Positions 9,556 through 23,850 are shown, counted from the first letter of the stretch. The stretch: DNA of 64,000 bases from an uncultured Bryobacteraceae bacterium (GCA_938003835.1 CALKXJ010000024.1:1-64000); one strand, 5' to 3'. The notes: generated from the sequence alone by a model not told the origin. Numbers and translations are program-made.

Positions 9556-9664
9556 GAGCAGGGACGCCGGGCGATGGGCTCGCCGGTGGCACGGAGGAGT
9601 GATGCCACCCGAGCAGCATCCCTGCTCCTGAACGCCCCGGTCAACGGTTCGGGGGAACCGGGGC
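9556..9664 (+). other. Multi-hairpin element, possible structured RNA (unidentified)
   Basis: Four perfect inverted repeats nest into a compact fold. P1 pairs GAGCAGGGA (9556-9564) with TCCCTGCTC (9619-9627). Inside it, P2 pairs GGCGA (9570-9574) with TCGCC (9580-9584), and P3 pairs GGTGGCA (9585-9591) with TGCCACC (9603-9609) around the 11-nt loop CGGAGGAGTGA. After P1, P4 pairs GCCCCGGT (9634-9641) with ACCGGGGC (9657-9664). P2 and P3 abut directly, as in a coaxial three-way junction. It does not match any riboswitch core I recognise. It could be a small RNA, a bidirectional terminator or part of a mobile repeat; the strand is not certain. Confidence 0.4.
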
Positions 9665-9768
9665 TCAGCTACGCATTCTCGATTGGTTAACTAGCGTATT
9701 AGCAATCCGCATGCCAAGCGCGACCATTAGGAAAACTCTCCGTTTCCATCGCGGTCGGACATCCGGCG

Positions 9769-9818
9769 GTGGGGGAAATTGCACAGCGCGAGCGTGCGCG
9801 ACGCGGATCTGTCCCCAC
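9769..9818. repeat. REP-like palindromic element
   Basis: The 50-nt element begins GTGGGGGAAATTGCAC and ends CTGTCCCCAC, so its ends pair (GTGGGG with CCCCAC). An inner GCAC...GTGC and GCGC...GCGC can extend the hairpin. Elements with GTGGGGACAG-type ends are, from memory, frequent near REP-associated Y1 transposases in Acidobacteria and Deltaproteobacteria. Only one copy is seen in this window and no transposase is present. Confidence 0.35.
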
Positions 9819-9840
9819 TCGCGGCGCCTGGCCGCACCGC

Positions 9841-10614
9841 TCAGATGGTCACGGCCAGGAAGCCCCCGTCCACACGCAGAATCGCGCCGGTGACGAACGA
9901 GGAGGCCTGCTCGGAGGCGAGGTAAATGGTCATGCCCACCAGCTCGCTCGGCTCACCGAAGCGGCCCATGGGCGTATGGCGCAGGATCTGCTCCGTCCGT
10001 TCCGGGGTCAGCAGCCGGCGGTTCTGCTCGGCGGGAAAGAAGCCCGGCACAATGGCGTTGACCCGGATCTTGTGGGGCGCCCACTCGCGTGCCAGGAACT
10101 GGGTGATCTGGTTCACGCCGGCCTTGGTGATGCTGTAAGTAAACACCCGGGAGAGGGGCGGCCCGGAAGAGACCGAGGAGATATTGATGATCGAGCCGCC
10201 GCGGCCGGCCTCGATCATCGCCTTGCCGAAGACCTGGCAGGCGACAAAGACGCTCTTCAGATTGACATCCAGAATCTTGTACCACTCCTCCTCGGTGATC
10301 TCGAAGAAGGGGGTGCCGGAGTTGATGCCGGCGGCATTGACGAGAATGTCGATGCGGCCGAATTCGTCCAGGATCGCCTGAAGCGCCCGCTCGTGGCAGG
10401 CGCGCTGAGCGGCGTCGCCGTCGACGGCGATCGCCCGCCGGCCGAGCTGGCGGACTTGGGCGGCGCGGTTTTCCGCCGCCTGCGCGTTCAGGTCGATGAT
10501 GCAGATATCGGCGCCGGCGCTGGCCAGGCCCATGGCCATCTCGCCGGCGAGCACGCCGCCGCCGCCGACCACAGCGGCCACCCGGCCGTCCAAAGAGAAC
10601 AGATTCTCGTACAT
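9841..10614 (-). CDS. SDR family NAD(P)-dependent oxidoreductase
   Basis: This is a classical short-chain dehydrogenase of 257 residues from the ATG at 10614. A further in-frame ATG upstream at 10635 is unlikely, because a -10-like TATACT lies between the two (10625-10630). The cofactor loop is VVGGGGVLAGEMA, a glycine-rich variant; NAAG, the catalytic Ser in INISSVSSG and YSITKAGV supply the rest of the active site. The C terminus (GAILRVDGGF) is typical. Subgroup features recall fructuronate/mannonate oxidoreductases, and the neighbouring TIM-barrel gene is consistent with uronate or sugar-acid use, but the substrate is an inference. It has its own candidate promoter although the TIM-barrel gene lies 30 nt upstream. 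Confidence 0.85.
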   Translation of the reverse strand: MYENLFSLDGRVAAVVGGGGVLAGEMAMGLASAGADICIIDLNAQAAENRAAQVRQLGRRAIAVDGDAAQRACHERALQAILDEFGRIDILVNAAGINSGTPFFEITEEEWYKILDVNLKSVFVACQVFGKAMIEAGRGGSIINISSVSSGPPLSRVFTYSITKAGVNQITQFLAREWAPHKIRVNAIVPGFFPAEQNRRLLTPERTEQILRHTPMGRFGEPSELVGMTIYLASEQASSFVTGAILRVDGGFLAVTI

Positions 10615-10624
10615 AATCGGGGAC

Positions 10625-10630
10625 AGTATA
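10625..10630 (-). promoter_or_regulatory. Candidate -10 box for the SDR gene
   Basis: TATACT on the minus strand ends 10 nt before the ATG at 10614, so a transcript would have a leader of only a few nucleotides. No convincing -35 is seen at 16-18 nt spacing. The box is flanked by GGGGA and TCCCC, which form a short inverted repeat. Confidence 0.4.
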
Positions 10631-10644
10631 CTCAATCCCCAATT

Positions 10645-11550
10645 TCAGCGCTGGGCCGGTCCGCCATCGGCCTTCCGCATGTAGGCCAGAAAGCGCTGAG
10701 CGTAACCGTCCAGGTTCTCGATCGATCCCCCGCCTTTGAGCGGGGAGCACATCTCATAGCCGACCGTTCCGTCGTAACCACCCGCGCGCAAGGCGGCGAA
10801 AAAGCCACGGTAGTCGATGAAGCCTTCGCCCATCGGCACGGCCTGCACCCAGGCGGGCTCCGGCGCGTAGTTAACGAGTGCCGGCTGATAGCGAAAGCGC
10901 GGCCGTAACTGGTAGTCGGCGACTGTGGTGTGGCAGACCCACGGGGCCATCACGCGCGCCGCCTCGACGATATCGGTGCCGTGCAACGCCGGCGCCCAGG
11001 CGTCGAAACAGGCGCGGCAGTTGGGATGATCGACCTCTTCAAGCAGATCGCGTAGGCTCCGGTAGTCGACCGCCAGATCGTGATGGTTCTGCACGCCGAT
11101 CGTGACGCCAAGATCGGCCGCGCGCCGCGCGCATTCACGGAGCGCCTCGACGGTCATTCGCCACAACTGGCTGTAGCCGGCGGCCGGATGCTCGTAGGCG
11201 GTGAAGATCCGCACCACGCGCGCGCCGAGGTCACGGGCCATGCGGGCCAGCCCGGCTACATAGTGAATCTGAATCTCGCGCTGGGGCACCTCGCCGTGTT
11301 CGAGGTCGGCGCTGAAGTTGTTATAGCCGGCCAGCACCGGGCAGCTCAGCCCGCGCCGCTCGAGCCCCTCCCGCAGGCGGAGGCAGGCGTCGGTGGAATA
11401 CTCGAGCAGCGAAAGGTGCGGCCGCTTGGCCATGAGCATCACCCCGGCGAAACCGAGCTCGGCGGCCTTGTCGAGAAAGGCCTCCAGATCGAGCGCAGCC
11501 TGGCCGGGCCAGAGGCCGGCGTAACTGACCGAATGCAGAATCGGAGTCAT
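10645..11550 (-). CDS. Sugar phosphate isomerase/epimerase-like TIM-barrel protein
   Basis: This 301-residue protein belongs to the xylose-isomerase-like (AP endonuclease 2) barrel family. Likely metal-ligand segments are VQNHHDL, ACFDAWAPALHG, CHTTVADY and, near the end, VGYEMCSPLKGGG. The N terminus (HSVSYAGLWPGQAALDLEAFLDKAAELGF in shorter pieces) is the standard first strand and helix. Members isomerise or epimerise keto sugars, or hydrolyse inositol-type rings, with a divalent metal. The start overlaps the stop of the SelW-like gene by 4 nt, so it is co-transcribed with it and probably with the SDR gene downstream. Substrate unknown; sugar-acid or cyclitol use is an inference from the SDR neighbour. 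Confidence 0.82.
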   Translation of the reverse strand: MTPILHSVSYAGLWPGQAALDLEAFLDKAAELGFAGVMLMAKRPHLSLLEYSTDACLRLREGLERRGLSCPVLAGYNNFSADLEHGEVPQREIQIHYVAGLARMARDLGARVVRIFTAYEHPAAGYSQLWRMTVEALRECARRAADLGVTIGVQNHHDLAVDYRSLRDLLEEVDHPNCRACFDAWAPALHGTDIVEAARVMAPWVCHTTVADYQLRPRFRYQPALVNYAPEPAWVQAVPMGEGFIDYRGFFAALRAGGYDGTVGYEMCSPLKGGGSIENLDGYAQRFLAYMRKADGGPAQR

Positions 11551-11861
11551 ACCCGGGGACTCCCCGGCGCCGGCCCGGACGAATCGGAATGGCCCAGGCG
11601 GCGGTCAGGCGCGATGCGGTCACGCACGAGTTGCTTGAGCTCCTTGATCTCCGGGAAGCGCCCCTGACGCTGGCGGGACCACAGCACGGCGCCGTCGAGC
11701 CGGACCTCGAAGACGCCGCCGATGCCGGGAACCAGCACCAGCTCGCCGATCTCAAGAGGGAAGGTTGTCAACAGTTCCTGCGCCATCCAGGCCGCCCGCA
11801 GCAGCCAGCGGCACTGGGTGCAGTACTCGATCTCGATGCGGGGCGATCTCGGTTCGACCAT
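11547..11861 (-). CDS. SelT/SelW/SelH family thioredoxin-like protein
   Basis: This 104-residue protein has the Rdx-family fold signature: IEIEYCTQCRWLLRAAWMAQELLTTF, with a CxxC in place of the Cys-x-x-Sec of animal selenoproteins, followed by a GGVFEVRLDG strand pair and an FPEIKELKQLVRD helix. Bacterial members are thought to be thiol redox proteins of unknown targets. It lies 10 nt downstream of the carB stop codon and overlaps the TIM-barrel gene, so it may be the third gene of a carAB transcript. The last 20 or so residues are proline- and serine-rich and look dispensable. Confidence 0.85.
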   Translation of the reverse strand: MVEPRSPRIEIEYCTQCRWLLRAAWMAQELLTTFPLEIGELVLVPGIGGVFEVRLDGAVLWSRQRQGRFPEIKELKQLVRDRIAPDRRLGHSDSSGPAPGSPRV

Positions 11862-11871
11862 GGGGTGCAGC

Positions 11872-15094
<3,223 letters not shown>

Positions 15095-15102
<8 letters not shown>

Positions 15103-16243
15103 TTTTCACCGCCGCGCCGTAGAACTCATCCATCAGCCGGATGAAATCGTCGAACAGATAACGGGAGTCGTGCGGCCCGGGCGCGGCTTCGGGATGGTAC
15201 TGAACGCAGAACAGCGGGTGGGAGCGGTGGCGGAAACCTTCCAGGGTGTGGTCGTTCAAGTTGACGTGCGTCAGCTCGACCTCGGAGGCGGCCAGCGAGT
15301 CCGGATCGACCGCAAAGCCGTGATTCTGCGAGGTGATCTCGACCTTGTTCGTGATGCGGTTCAGCACGGGATGGTTGGCGCCATGGTGGCCGAACTTGAG
15401 CTTGAAGGTGCGCCCGCCGAGCGCCAAGCCCAGCAACTGATGGCCGAGGCAGATGCCGAACAGCGGCTTGCGGCCGATGAGTTTGCGGATCTCGGCGATC
15501 TGGGCCCCGAGCGGCTCCGGGTCACCGGGTCCGTTCGAGAGGAACACGCCGTCGGGCTCAAGCGCCAGGACCTCTTCGGCGCGCGTGGTCGCCGGCACGA
15601 CTGTCACGCGGCAGCCCACCTGAACGAGCCGGCGCAGGATGTTGCGCTTGATGCCGTAATCGAAGGCGACGACGTGATACCGGATCGGCTCCGGAGCCGG
15701 GATCCGCTCCGAGGGCGAACAGGACTGGGGCGGCTCCCGCCATTCGTAAGGCGAATCAGTGGAGACGCGCGGCGCCAGCGCCAGGCCCTGCATGGACGGG
15801 ATCCGGCGGGCACGCTCCACGAGTGTCTGCGGATCGCCGCCGCAGGTCGACAGCACACCGCGCATGGCCCCGTGGGTGCGCAGGCGGCGAACCAGCGCGC
15901 GGGTGTCGATGTCGGAGGCGATCGGGATGCCGTGTTCGGCCAGAAACTCGTCGGCTTCCTGCTCGGAGCGCCAGTTGCTGGCAATCGGGGAAAAATCGCG
16001 AACGACCAGGCCTTCGATGTAAGGCCGGCCGGATTCGACGTCCTGGCGGTTGGCGCCGTAGTTGCCGATCTGCGGGTTGGTCAGGACGACGATCTGTCCG
16101 GAGTAAGACGGATCAGTGAAGATCTCCTGGTAGCCGGTAATGGCGGTGTTGAAAACAACCTCTCCGCCGCTTTCGGTGAGCGCACCAAAGGCCCGGCCCT
16201 CGAAGACGCTGCCGTCCTCCAGGGCGAGCACAGCTTTCCTCAA
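15095..16243 (-). CDS. carA: Carbamoyl-phosphate synthase small (glutaminase) chain, TTG start
   Basis: This 382-residue protein has the N-terminal CarA domain ([13 protein letters not shown]) and a class I glutamine amidotransferase domain. The nucleophile cysteine lies in [11 protein letters not shown] and the His-Glu pair in [11 protein letters not shown]. It hydrolyses glutamine and channels ammonia to CarB. The start codon is TTG at 16243, supported by AAGGAG on the minus strand at 16256-16251 with 7-nt spacing; the nearest ATG (16248) is out of frame. The use of TTG may lower translation. It is the first gene of carA-carB-selW and possibly the genes downstream. Confidence 0.95.
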
Positions 16244-16319
16244 CGCATCGCTCCTTGCTCGGGGGACTGTCCCTTCTATTGGAGCATGAGCGCGCGAGCC
16301 GGTTCAACCGCAGGAGCGG

Positions 16320-16345
16320 GGGCGGCCCCGCCGCCGGAGCCGCCC
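16320..16345 (-). terminator. Candidate hairpin terminator after the TonB receptor gene
   Basis: GGGCGGC (16320-16326) pairs with GCCGCCC (16339-16345) around a 12-nt loop, starting 15 nt past the receptor stop codon on the minus strand. No T-run follows, so if it terminates it does so without the classic U-tract. Confidence 0.3.
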
Positions 16346-16360
16346 ATGAAGGTTTGCCGG

Positions 16361-19768
<3,408 letters not shown>

Positions 19769-19848
19769 AGACGAACCTCCTCGCCGGGGTTGCTTCCCGT
19801 TTCCTAGCTTTCCCTCGGCCCTCGCCGAACGAGCTCCGAGGAAACCTC

Positions 19849-19874
19849 ACACGTAGAAGTATACACGTATATAC
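19849..19874. promoter_or_regulatory. Operator-like palindrome and -10 box upstream of the TonB receptor
   Basis: The 16-nt sequence at 19859-19874 (GTATACACGTATATAC) is a palindrome with 7 of 8 pairs matched. A heptamer ACACGTA occurs at 19849-19855 and again at 19863-19869, 14 nt apart. On the minus strand a TATACT (19863-19858) could be the -10 box of the receptor gene, giving a leader of about 85 nt, so a repressor bound here would cover the promoter. No -35 match is convincing. Confidence 0.4.
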
Positions 19875-19963
19875 CCGGCCGGCATCTGGAAATCCGAAAA
19901 ACCGTGGGTTCTTTTACGATCCGCAGGTGCGGCCTGGCGAAACGGCCCGCCGCCCGCATCCGC

Positions 19964-20425
19964 TCAGCCCCGCTTCTGGCGCATCAGCCGTTCCAGTTCG
20001 GCAAAGAAGGCCTCGACGTCCTGGAAATCCCGGTAGACCGAGGCGAAGCGCACGTAGGCGATCTTGTCGAGCGCCTGAAGCCGCTCCATGAGCAGCTCGC
20101 CGATCTCCGCCGTCGAGATCTCGCGGTCGGGCCGTTCGCTCAGGCGCGACTCCACCTCGTCGACGATCGCCGCCAGGCTCGCCATGCTCACCGGGCGCTT
20201 TTCGCAGGCGCGCAGCAGGCCGTTGAGGACCTTCTGGCGGTCGAACTTCTCGCGGCGGCCGTCCTTCTTGATCACCATGTAAGGGATCTCGTCGATACGC
20301 TCGTAGGTGGTGAAGCGCCGCTCGCATTTCAGGCACTGGCGCCGCCGCCGGATCAGATCGCCTTCCTTGCTCTCGCGCGAGTCGATGACCCGGTCTCCGT
20401 GGTGTCCGCAAAACGGGCAGGTCAT
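19964..20425 (-). CDS. nrdR: Transcriptional repressor NrdR
   Basis: The 153-residue protein is a standard NrdR: an N-terminal zinc ribbon with Cys3, Cys6, Cys31 and Cys34 (MTCPFC...QCLKC), then an ATP-cone domain (about residues 49-139, beginning VIKKDGRREKFDRQK). NrdR senses dATP/ATP and represses ribonucleotide reductase genes through NrdR boxes. No nrd gene is in this window. The start overlaps the stop of the flippase-like gene by 4 nt, so the two are co-transcribed. Fully typical in length and motifs. Confidence 0.97.
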   Translation of the reverse strand: MTCPFCGHHGDRVIDSRESKEGDLIRRRRQCLKCERRFTTYERIDEIPYMVIKKDGRREKFDRQKVLNGLLRACEKRPVSMASLAAIVDEVESRLSERPDREISTAEIGELLMERLQALDKIAYVRFASVYRDFQDVEAFFAELERLMRQKRG

Positions 20426-21549
20426 ACAGCCGCCGCCTCCCGCTCAAGTTTTCGCAGCTTCGCCAAGGTAAGCCCTTCGTGAAAGGCCAAAGCCAATCCC
20501 ACCGGTACGATCACCACGAAGGCGATGATCCAGATAAGAAGAGCCAGTCCCGCGGCCGCCTCCAGACCTACCCCGAACAGCTCGGTCAGCACGATGACGG
20601 AGACGACCTGGACGCCGCCGCCGATGCCCGGAATCTGGATGACACCGCCAAAGGCGACGAAGCCGACGAAGATGACGACTTCGCGGAGGGTGAAGCCGGA
20701 GGTAGCCGGCGAGGCTTGAAAAAGAGCGACGTTTGAGAGGATGATCAGGGCCCACTCGATCAGGCTGTAGAAGACGAGCAGGGCGACATGGCCGCCGTTG
20801 CGCGTCGATTCCAGGCCCTGAGCGAAGGCGTCCGCGATCCGGTCCGCCCGCGCCCGCTGCGGCTCCGGCAGAAAGGCGAGTGCGTCGCGCAGGCGGCGCC
20901 GCATCGGACCGGAGAGGAACGTAAAGGCCAGAAGCACGGCCAGGCTGGCGGCGCCGGTGAGTGCCGCCGCGTAACCTCCGGCGCGCAACACCCACTCCAG
21001 TGCCGGCCCCACCTTGACGGTGGCATGCTCGAGCTGGCTCAAGGCGAAACCGAAGATGAGGAGCGCCGTCAGCAGGTCGTAGATCCGCTCGATCAGCCAG
21101 GCGGCCACTTGGGAGGAAAAGGAGACGCGCTCCTTGCGGGCGACCAGGTACGGCCGCACGGGCTCGCCGGCGCGGCCGAACAGGACGATGGCGGTGAATC
21201 CGATCGCCGTGGCCGAAAGCAGGTTCGAGAGACTCGAGCTCGGCTTTACGGGCCGCAGCAGAACCTGCCAGCGCAGCGCGCGACCGAGGTAGGTGAGCAG
21301 GGCGAAGGCTGCGCTCAGCGCGACCCAACCCCAATGCAACTGGCGGAATGTGGAGGAGAACTCGCGCCACTCGAAGCCCACTTCGCGCCAGCGCCAGGCA
21401 AGCAGCGCGGCCACAGCGACGGCCACCGCCAGCAGCAGCAGGGTGCGCCGGCGCCCCGTCCGGGGCGGTGCATTCCGTCGAGTTTCCAAGAGTTCGCCCA
21501 GAAGATCATGGTAGTCCCTCCGCGCCCGGCGGCGGAGCGCCGCTCTCAA
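20422..21549 (-). CDS. Lysylphosphatidylglycerol synthase-type flippase-like membrane protein (UPF0104)
   Basis: This 375-residue protein has about eight membrane helices, for example TLLLLAVAVAVAALLAW, LHWGWVALSAAFALLTYLG and VIVPVGLALAF. The pattern RALRWQVLLRPV followed by a GRAGEPVRPYLVARKERV loop is the hallmark of the LPG-synthase transmembrane family. Members move lipids or lipid-linked glycans across the inner membrane, or are the membrane half of MprF; no catalytic C-terminal domain is present here. It sits directly upstream of nrdR with a 4-nt overlap. The start could be at a later Met; the first 33 residues are basic and cytoplasmic. Confidence 0.8.
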   Translation of the reverse strand: MRAALRRRARRDYHDLLGELLETRRNAPPRTGRRRTLLLLAVAVAVAALLAWRWREVGFEWREFSSTFRQLHWGWVALSAAFALLTYLGRALRWQVLLRPVKPSSSLSNLLSATAIGFTAIVLFGRAGEPVRPYLVARKERVSFSSQVAAWLIERIYDLLTALLIFGFALSQLEHATVKVGPALEWVLRAGGYAAALTGAASLAVLLAFTFLSGPMRRRLRDALAFLPEPQRARADRIADAFAQGLESTRNGGHVALLVFYSLIEWALIILSNVALFQASPATSGFTLREVVIFVGFVAFGGVIQIPGIGGGVQVVSVIVLTELFGVGLEAAAGLALLIWIIAFVVIVPVGLALAFHEGLTLAKLRKLEREAAAV

Positions 21550-21683
21550 AAGGAGCCGGCGCTACAATAAGGGCTGCCGGCAGCGGAGGTTTCCAACGAA
21601 CTTTTGATGGCGCTTTCTCGTTCCTCATACTGGAAAGCGATGTCGGGCGCCGGAAGCGCCCCGGCTCGCCGACCGGATCGAGG

Positions 21684-22349
21684 ATGGCAGCTCTGGCAAC
21701 AGCCCGACCCGTTCCCCCAGCGTGGGCCGTCGGTGGAGAGCTAGGGTTGTCGCCGGATCGAACAGCAGCTTCAGAAGCGACTTTGGACCCGGACGCGAGG
21801 TTGGTGGAGCGCTGCTTGAGCGGAGACGAGGCCGCCTGGGAGGATCTTGTCCGGACCCACGCGCGCCGCGTGTACTCGATCTCCTATCGGTTCACCAACA
21901 GCGCGGCCGACGCCCAGGACATCACCCAGGAGGTCTTTCTGCGGGTGTTCCGCTCCCTCAAGAGCTTTCGCGCCAGCGAGGGCACGTTTGCCGTCTGGCT
22001 GGCGCGCCTCACCCGCAACCTGCTGATCGATCATTACCGGCGCACGCGCAGCGAGCGGATGACCGATTCGATCGAGGACCGCCTGGGCGTGCTCGAAGAG
22101 CGCGCCTCGCCGGAGGCGCGCGCCGACGCGCTCCTGGCCGGCCGCGAGGCCGGCGAGCTGGTGCAGGCGGCACTCCAGAAACTCTCGCCGGAGTTGCGCG
22201 AGACCGTGGTGCTCCGGGATCTGGAAGGGCTCGAGTACCGCGAAATCGCCGAGGTGCTGGGCGTGCCCGAGGGCACGGTGAAATCGCGGCTGAACCGCGG
22301 CCGGGCGGAGCTGGCGCGGATCCTGCGCAAACAGAGGGTGGCGGTATGA
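21684..22349 (+). CDS. ECF-type RNA polymerase sigma factor
   Basis: From the ATG at 21684 the protein has 221 residues; open frame extends further upstream but lacks homology, and a GTG at 21723 is another possible start. Region 2 is clear (SGDEAAWEDLVRTHARRVY, then DAQDITQEVFLRVFRSL, then FAVWLARLTRNLLIDHYR), as is region 4 (LSPELRETVVLRDLEGL, EIAEVLGVPEGTVKSRLNRGR). There is no region 1 or 3, which places it in the RpoE-like extracytoplasmic-function group. The stop overlaps the anti-sigma start (ATGA at 22346), so the two are coupled. Targets likely include the membrane-protein genes that follow, as is usual for such operons. Confidence 0.92.
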   Translation: MAALATARPVPPAWAVGGELGLSPDRTAASEATLDPDARLVERCLSGDEAAWEDLVRTHARRVYSISYRFTNSAADAQDITQEVFLRVFRSLKSFRASEGTFAVWLARLTRNLLIDHYRRTRSERMTDSIEDRLGVLEERASPEARADALLAGREAGELVQAALQKLSPELRETVVLRDLEGLEYREIAEVLGVPEGTVKSRLNRGRAELARILRKQRVAV

Positions 22350-22954
22350 CGGCGCCGCGCGAAGACAACGCCATGGAGTGCGCAGAACTGGAAGCCCTGC
22401 TGTGCGACTACGTCGACGGCACGCTCGCGGAGGAGCAGGCTCGGGCTGTCCGCGAGCATCTAGAGGGCTGCGCCGCCTGCCGGGAGCTGGTCGAGGACGC
22501 TTCGCGCGCCGTGGCCTTCCTGCGCCGCCTCCAGCCGGTCGAGCCGCCTAGCGAACTCGTGACCCGGCTGCTGTTCGAGATCTCGACCCGACCACCGGTT
22601 CCCAAGTGGGGCCGCCTGCGGGCGCCGTTCGGGGGGTGGCTGGAACCGGTGCTCCAGCCGCGCTTCGCCATGGGCATGGCGATGACGATCCTGTCGATCT
22701 CGCTGGTGGCGCGGTCGATCGGCTTGCCTCAGCGAGCGCTGAGACCCGCCGACCTGCGGCCCTCGGCGGTCATCGCGGCCGTCGACGACCGCCTGCACCG
22801 GATCTGGGATTCTCTGGTGAAGTACTACGAGAACCTGCGGGTCGTCTATGAGATCCGCAGCCGCCTGAGCGAGTGGGCCAGTGAGCAGGAGGCCGCTGGC
22901 GAGGAGGCCGGACCGCCGGTGGAGCCGGCGCCGGAAGCGGGCAACAGGGAGTGA
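22346..22954 (+). CDS. Membrane-anchored zinc-finger anti-sigma factor
   Basis: The 202-residue product starts inside the sigma-factor stop codon. Its N terminus carries the ZAS motif HLEGCAAC (Hx3Cx2C), which holds zinc and clamps the cognate sigma factor. A single membrane helix follows (FAMGMAMTILSISLVARSIG, about residues 107-127). The C-terminal part is a helical, acidic periplasmic tail rich in Glu, Ala and Pro. This arrangement suggests that a periplasmic or membrane signal releases the sigma factor. The two CxxC/H positions are complete, so it should be functional. No site for regulated proteolysis can be pointed to. Confidence 0.88.
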   Translation: MTAPREDNAMECAELEALLCDYVDGTLAEEQARAVREHLEGCAACRELVEDASRAVAFLRRLQPVEPPSELVTRLLFEISTRPPVPKWGRLRAPFGGWLEPVLQPRFAMGMAMTILSISLVARSIGLPQRALRPADLRPSAVIAAVDDRLHRIWDSLVKYYENLRVVYEIRSRLSEWASEQEAAGEEAGPPVEPAPEAGNRE

Positions 22955-22957
22955 GTC

Positions 22958-23635
22958 ATGATGAACGATCCTGAGGTCAATTCCACGACAGAGCGGGGCA
23001 AACCGCTCGGATTTTGCCGGAGCTGCGGCAGGCCGCTCGAAGCCGACGAGCTCCGCGTGGTCGAAGGGGTCATCTACTGCGCCGAGCATGTTCCGGCGCC
23101 AATACAGCCGCCGGGCCCCGCGGCTCCCAGGGCCGCTCCGCCTTCGCCGCCTTCAGCGGTCGACGCCTCGCCCGCGCTGGCCTTTCTGCTCGGCTTTATC
23201 CCAGGCGTCGGCGCAATCTATAACGGCCAGTACGCCAAAGGGCTGGTTCACGTGATCATCTTCGGGGTGCTGGTCAGTATCGCGAGCTCGGGGGCAGCGG
23301 GACTGGAGCCGCTGTTCGGCATGCTCATCGCTGCCTGGTTCTTTTACATGGCCTTCGAGGCCTACCATACAGCCAAGAGGCGGCAACTCGGCCAGCCGGT
23401 CGATGAGTTTTCGAGCCTATTCCCGGCTCCCCAGGGCGCCGGCTCCACGCTCACCGGGGCCGCCCTCATCGCCTTCGGCGTCCTGTTCCTGCTAATCAAT
23501 TTCGACGTGATTCAACTGCATCAGATCGTGAAGTTCTGGCCGGTTCTGCTGATCGTGCTCGGCGCCTACATGCTCTATTCGCGGCTCGGCGGAGGGCGAC
23601 GTCCGCCGATCCCCGACTGGGAGGCGAAGCTATGA
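22958..23635 (+). CDS. Zinc-ribbon, TM2-like, DUF5668-like membrane protein
   Basis: This 225-residue protein starts with a small zinc-binding segment (FCRSCGRPLEADE...YCAEHVP, pattern Cx2C...Cx2H), followed by a proline linker. A membrane region with a TM2-like turn follows (LGFIPGVGAIYNGQYAKG), then another helix pair, and a LiaI/LiaF-type transmembrane pair (GVLFLLINFDVIQLHQIVKFWPVLLIVLGAYML in two helices). The cytoplasmic zinc finger joined to membrane helices suggests a sensor or scaffold. It begins 3 nt after the anti-sigma gene and overlaps the next gene by 4 nt. The function is unknown. Confidence 0.75.
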   Translation: MMNDPEVNSTTERGKPLGFCRSCGRPLEADELRVVEGVIYCAEHVPAPIQPPGPAAPRAAPPSPPSAVDASPALAFLLGFIPGVGAIYNGQYAKGLVHVIIFGVLVSIASSGAAGLEPLFGMLIAAWFFYMAFEAYHTAKRRQLGQPVDEFSSLFPAPQGAGSTLTGAALIAFGVLFLLINFDVIQLHQIVKFWPVLLIVLGAYMLYSRLGGGRRPPIPDWEAKL

Positions 23636-23850
23636 AGGATGAGCGGCAAGCGTCACTGGTGGCGGCGATCCGCGGACCGGTGGTTCTGATCACGCTTGGG
23701 GTGCTGTTTCTGATCGACCAGGCCAACCTCTATTCCTTCCGGCAGACCTGGCCTGTGCTGATCATCGTTTTCGGGGTCTTGAAACTGATCGAGAGATCCT
23801 CCGATGCAGGCCCCCCGCGGATGAGTTTTCCGTCAGGATTTCGGCTATGA
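23632..23850 (+). CDS. Small LiaI/LiaF-like two-helix membrane protein
   Basis: This 72-residue protein consists of a short polar N terminus and two membrane helices (VVLITLGVLFLIDQANLY and TWPVLIIVFGVLKLIE). The motif GVLFLID...FRQTWPVLIIVFG is the DUF5668 (LiaF transmembrane) pattern also found in both neighbours, so the three genes share one domain repeated in separate proteins. Both ends overlap neighbours by 4 nt, indicating tight translational coupling. Relatives belong to envelope-stress systems in Gram-positive bacteria; a similar stress role here is an inference. Confidence 0.72.
   Translation: MKDERQASLVAAIRGPVVLITLGVLFLIDQANLYSFRQTWPVLIIVFGVLKLIERSSDAGPPRMSFPSGFRL

Larger units (their letters stand above)
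9498..9840. other. Non-coding convergent intergenic stretch of 343 bases
   Basis: No credible coding region lies here; the short open frames lack start sites and recognisable domains. It separates the DUF362 gene (plus) from the SDR gene (minus), whose 3' ends face each other. Two structured pieces are listed separately: the multi-hairpin element at 9556-9664 and a REP-like palindrome at 9769-9818. The piece between them (about 9665-9768) is noticeably more AT-rich than the surroundings. Confidence 0.7.

Noticed and set aside
9556-9664. A cobalamin, ZTP, SAM or c-di-GMP riboswitch
   Set aside because: None of the conserved core motifs of these classes could be found, and no downstream gene lies on the same strand in range.
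19849-19869. Start of a CRISPR-like direct repeat array (ACACGTA copies)
   Set aside because: Only two short copies are present, without spacers of uniform length or cas genes; an operator is the better reading.
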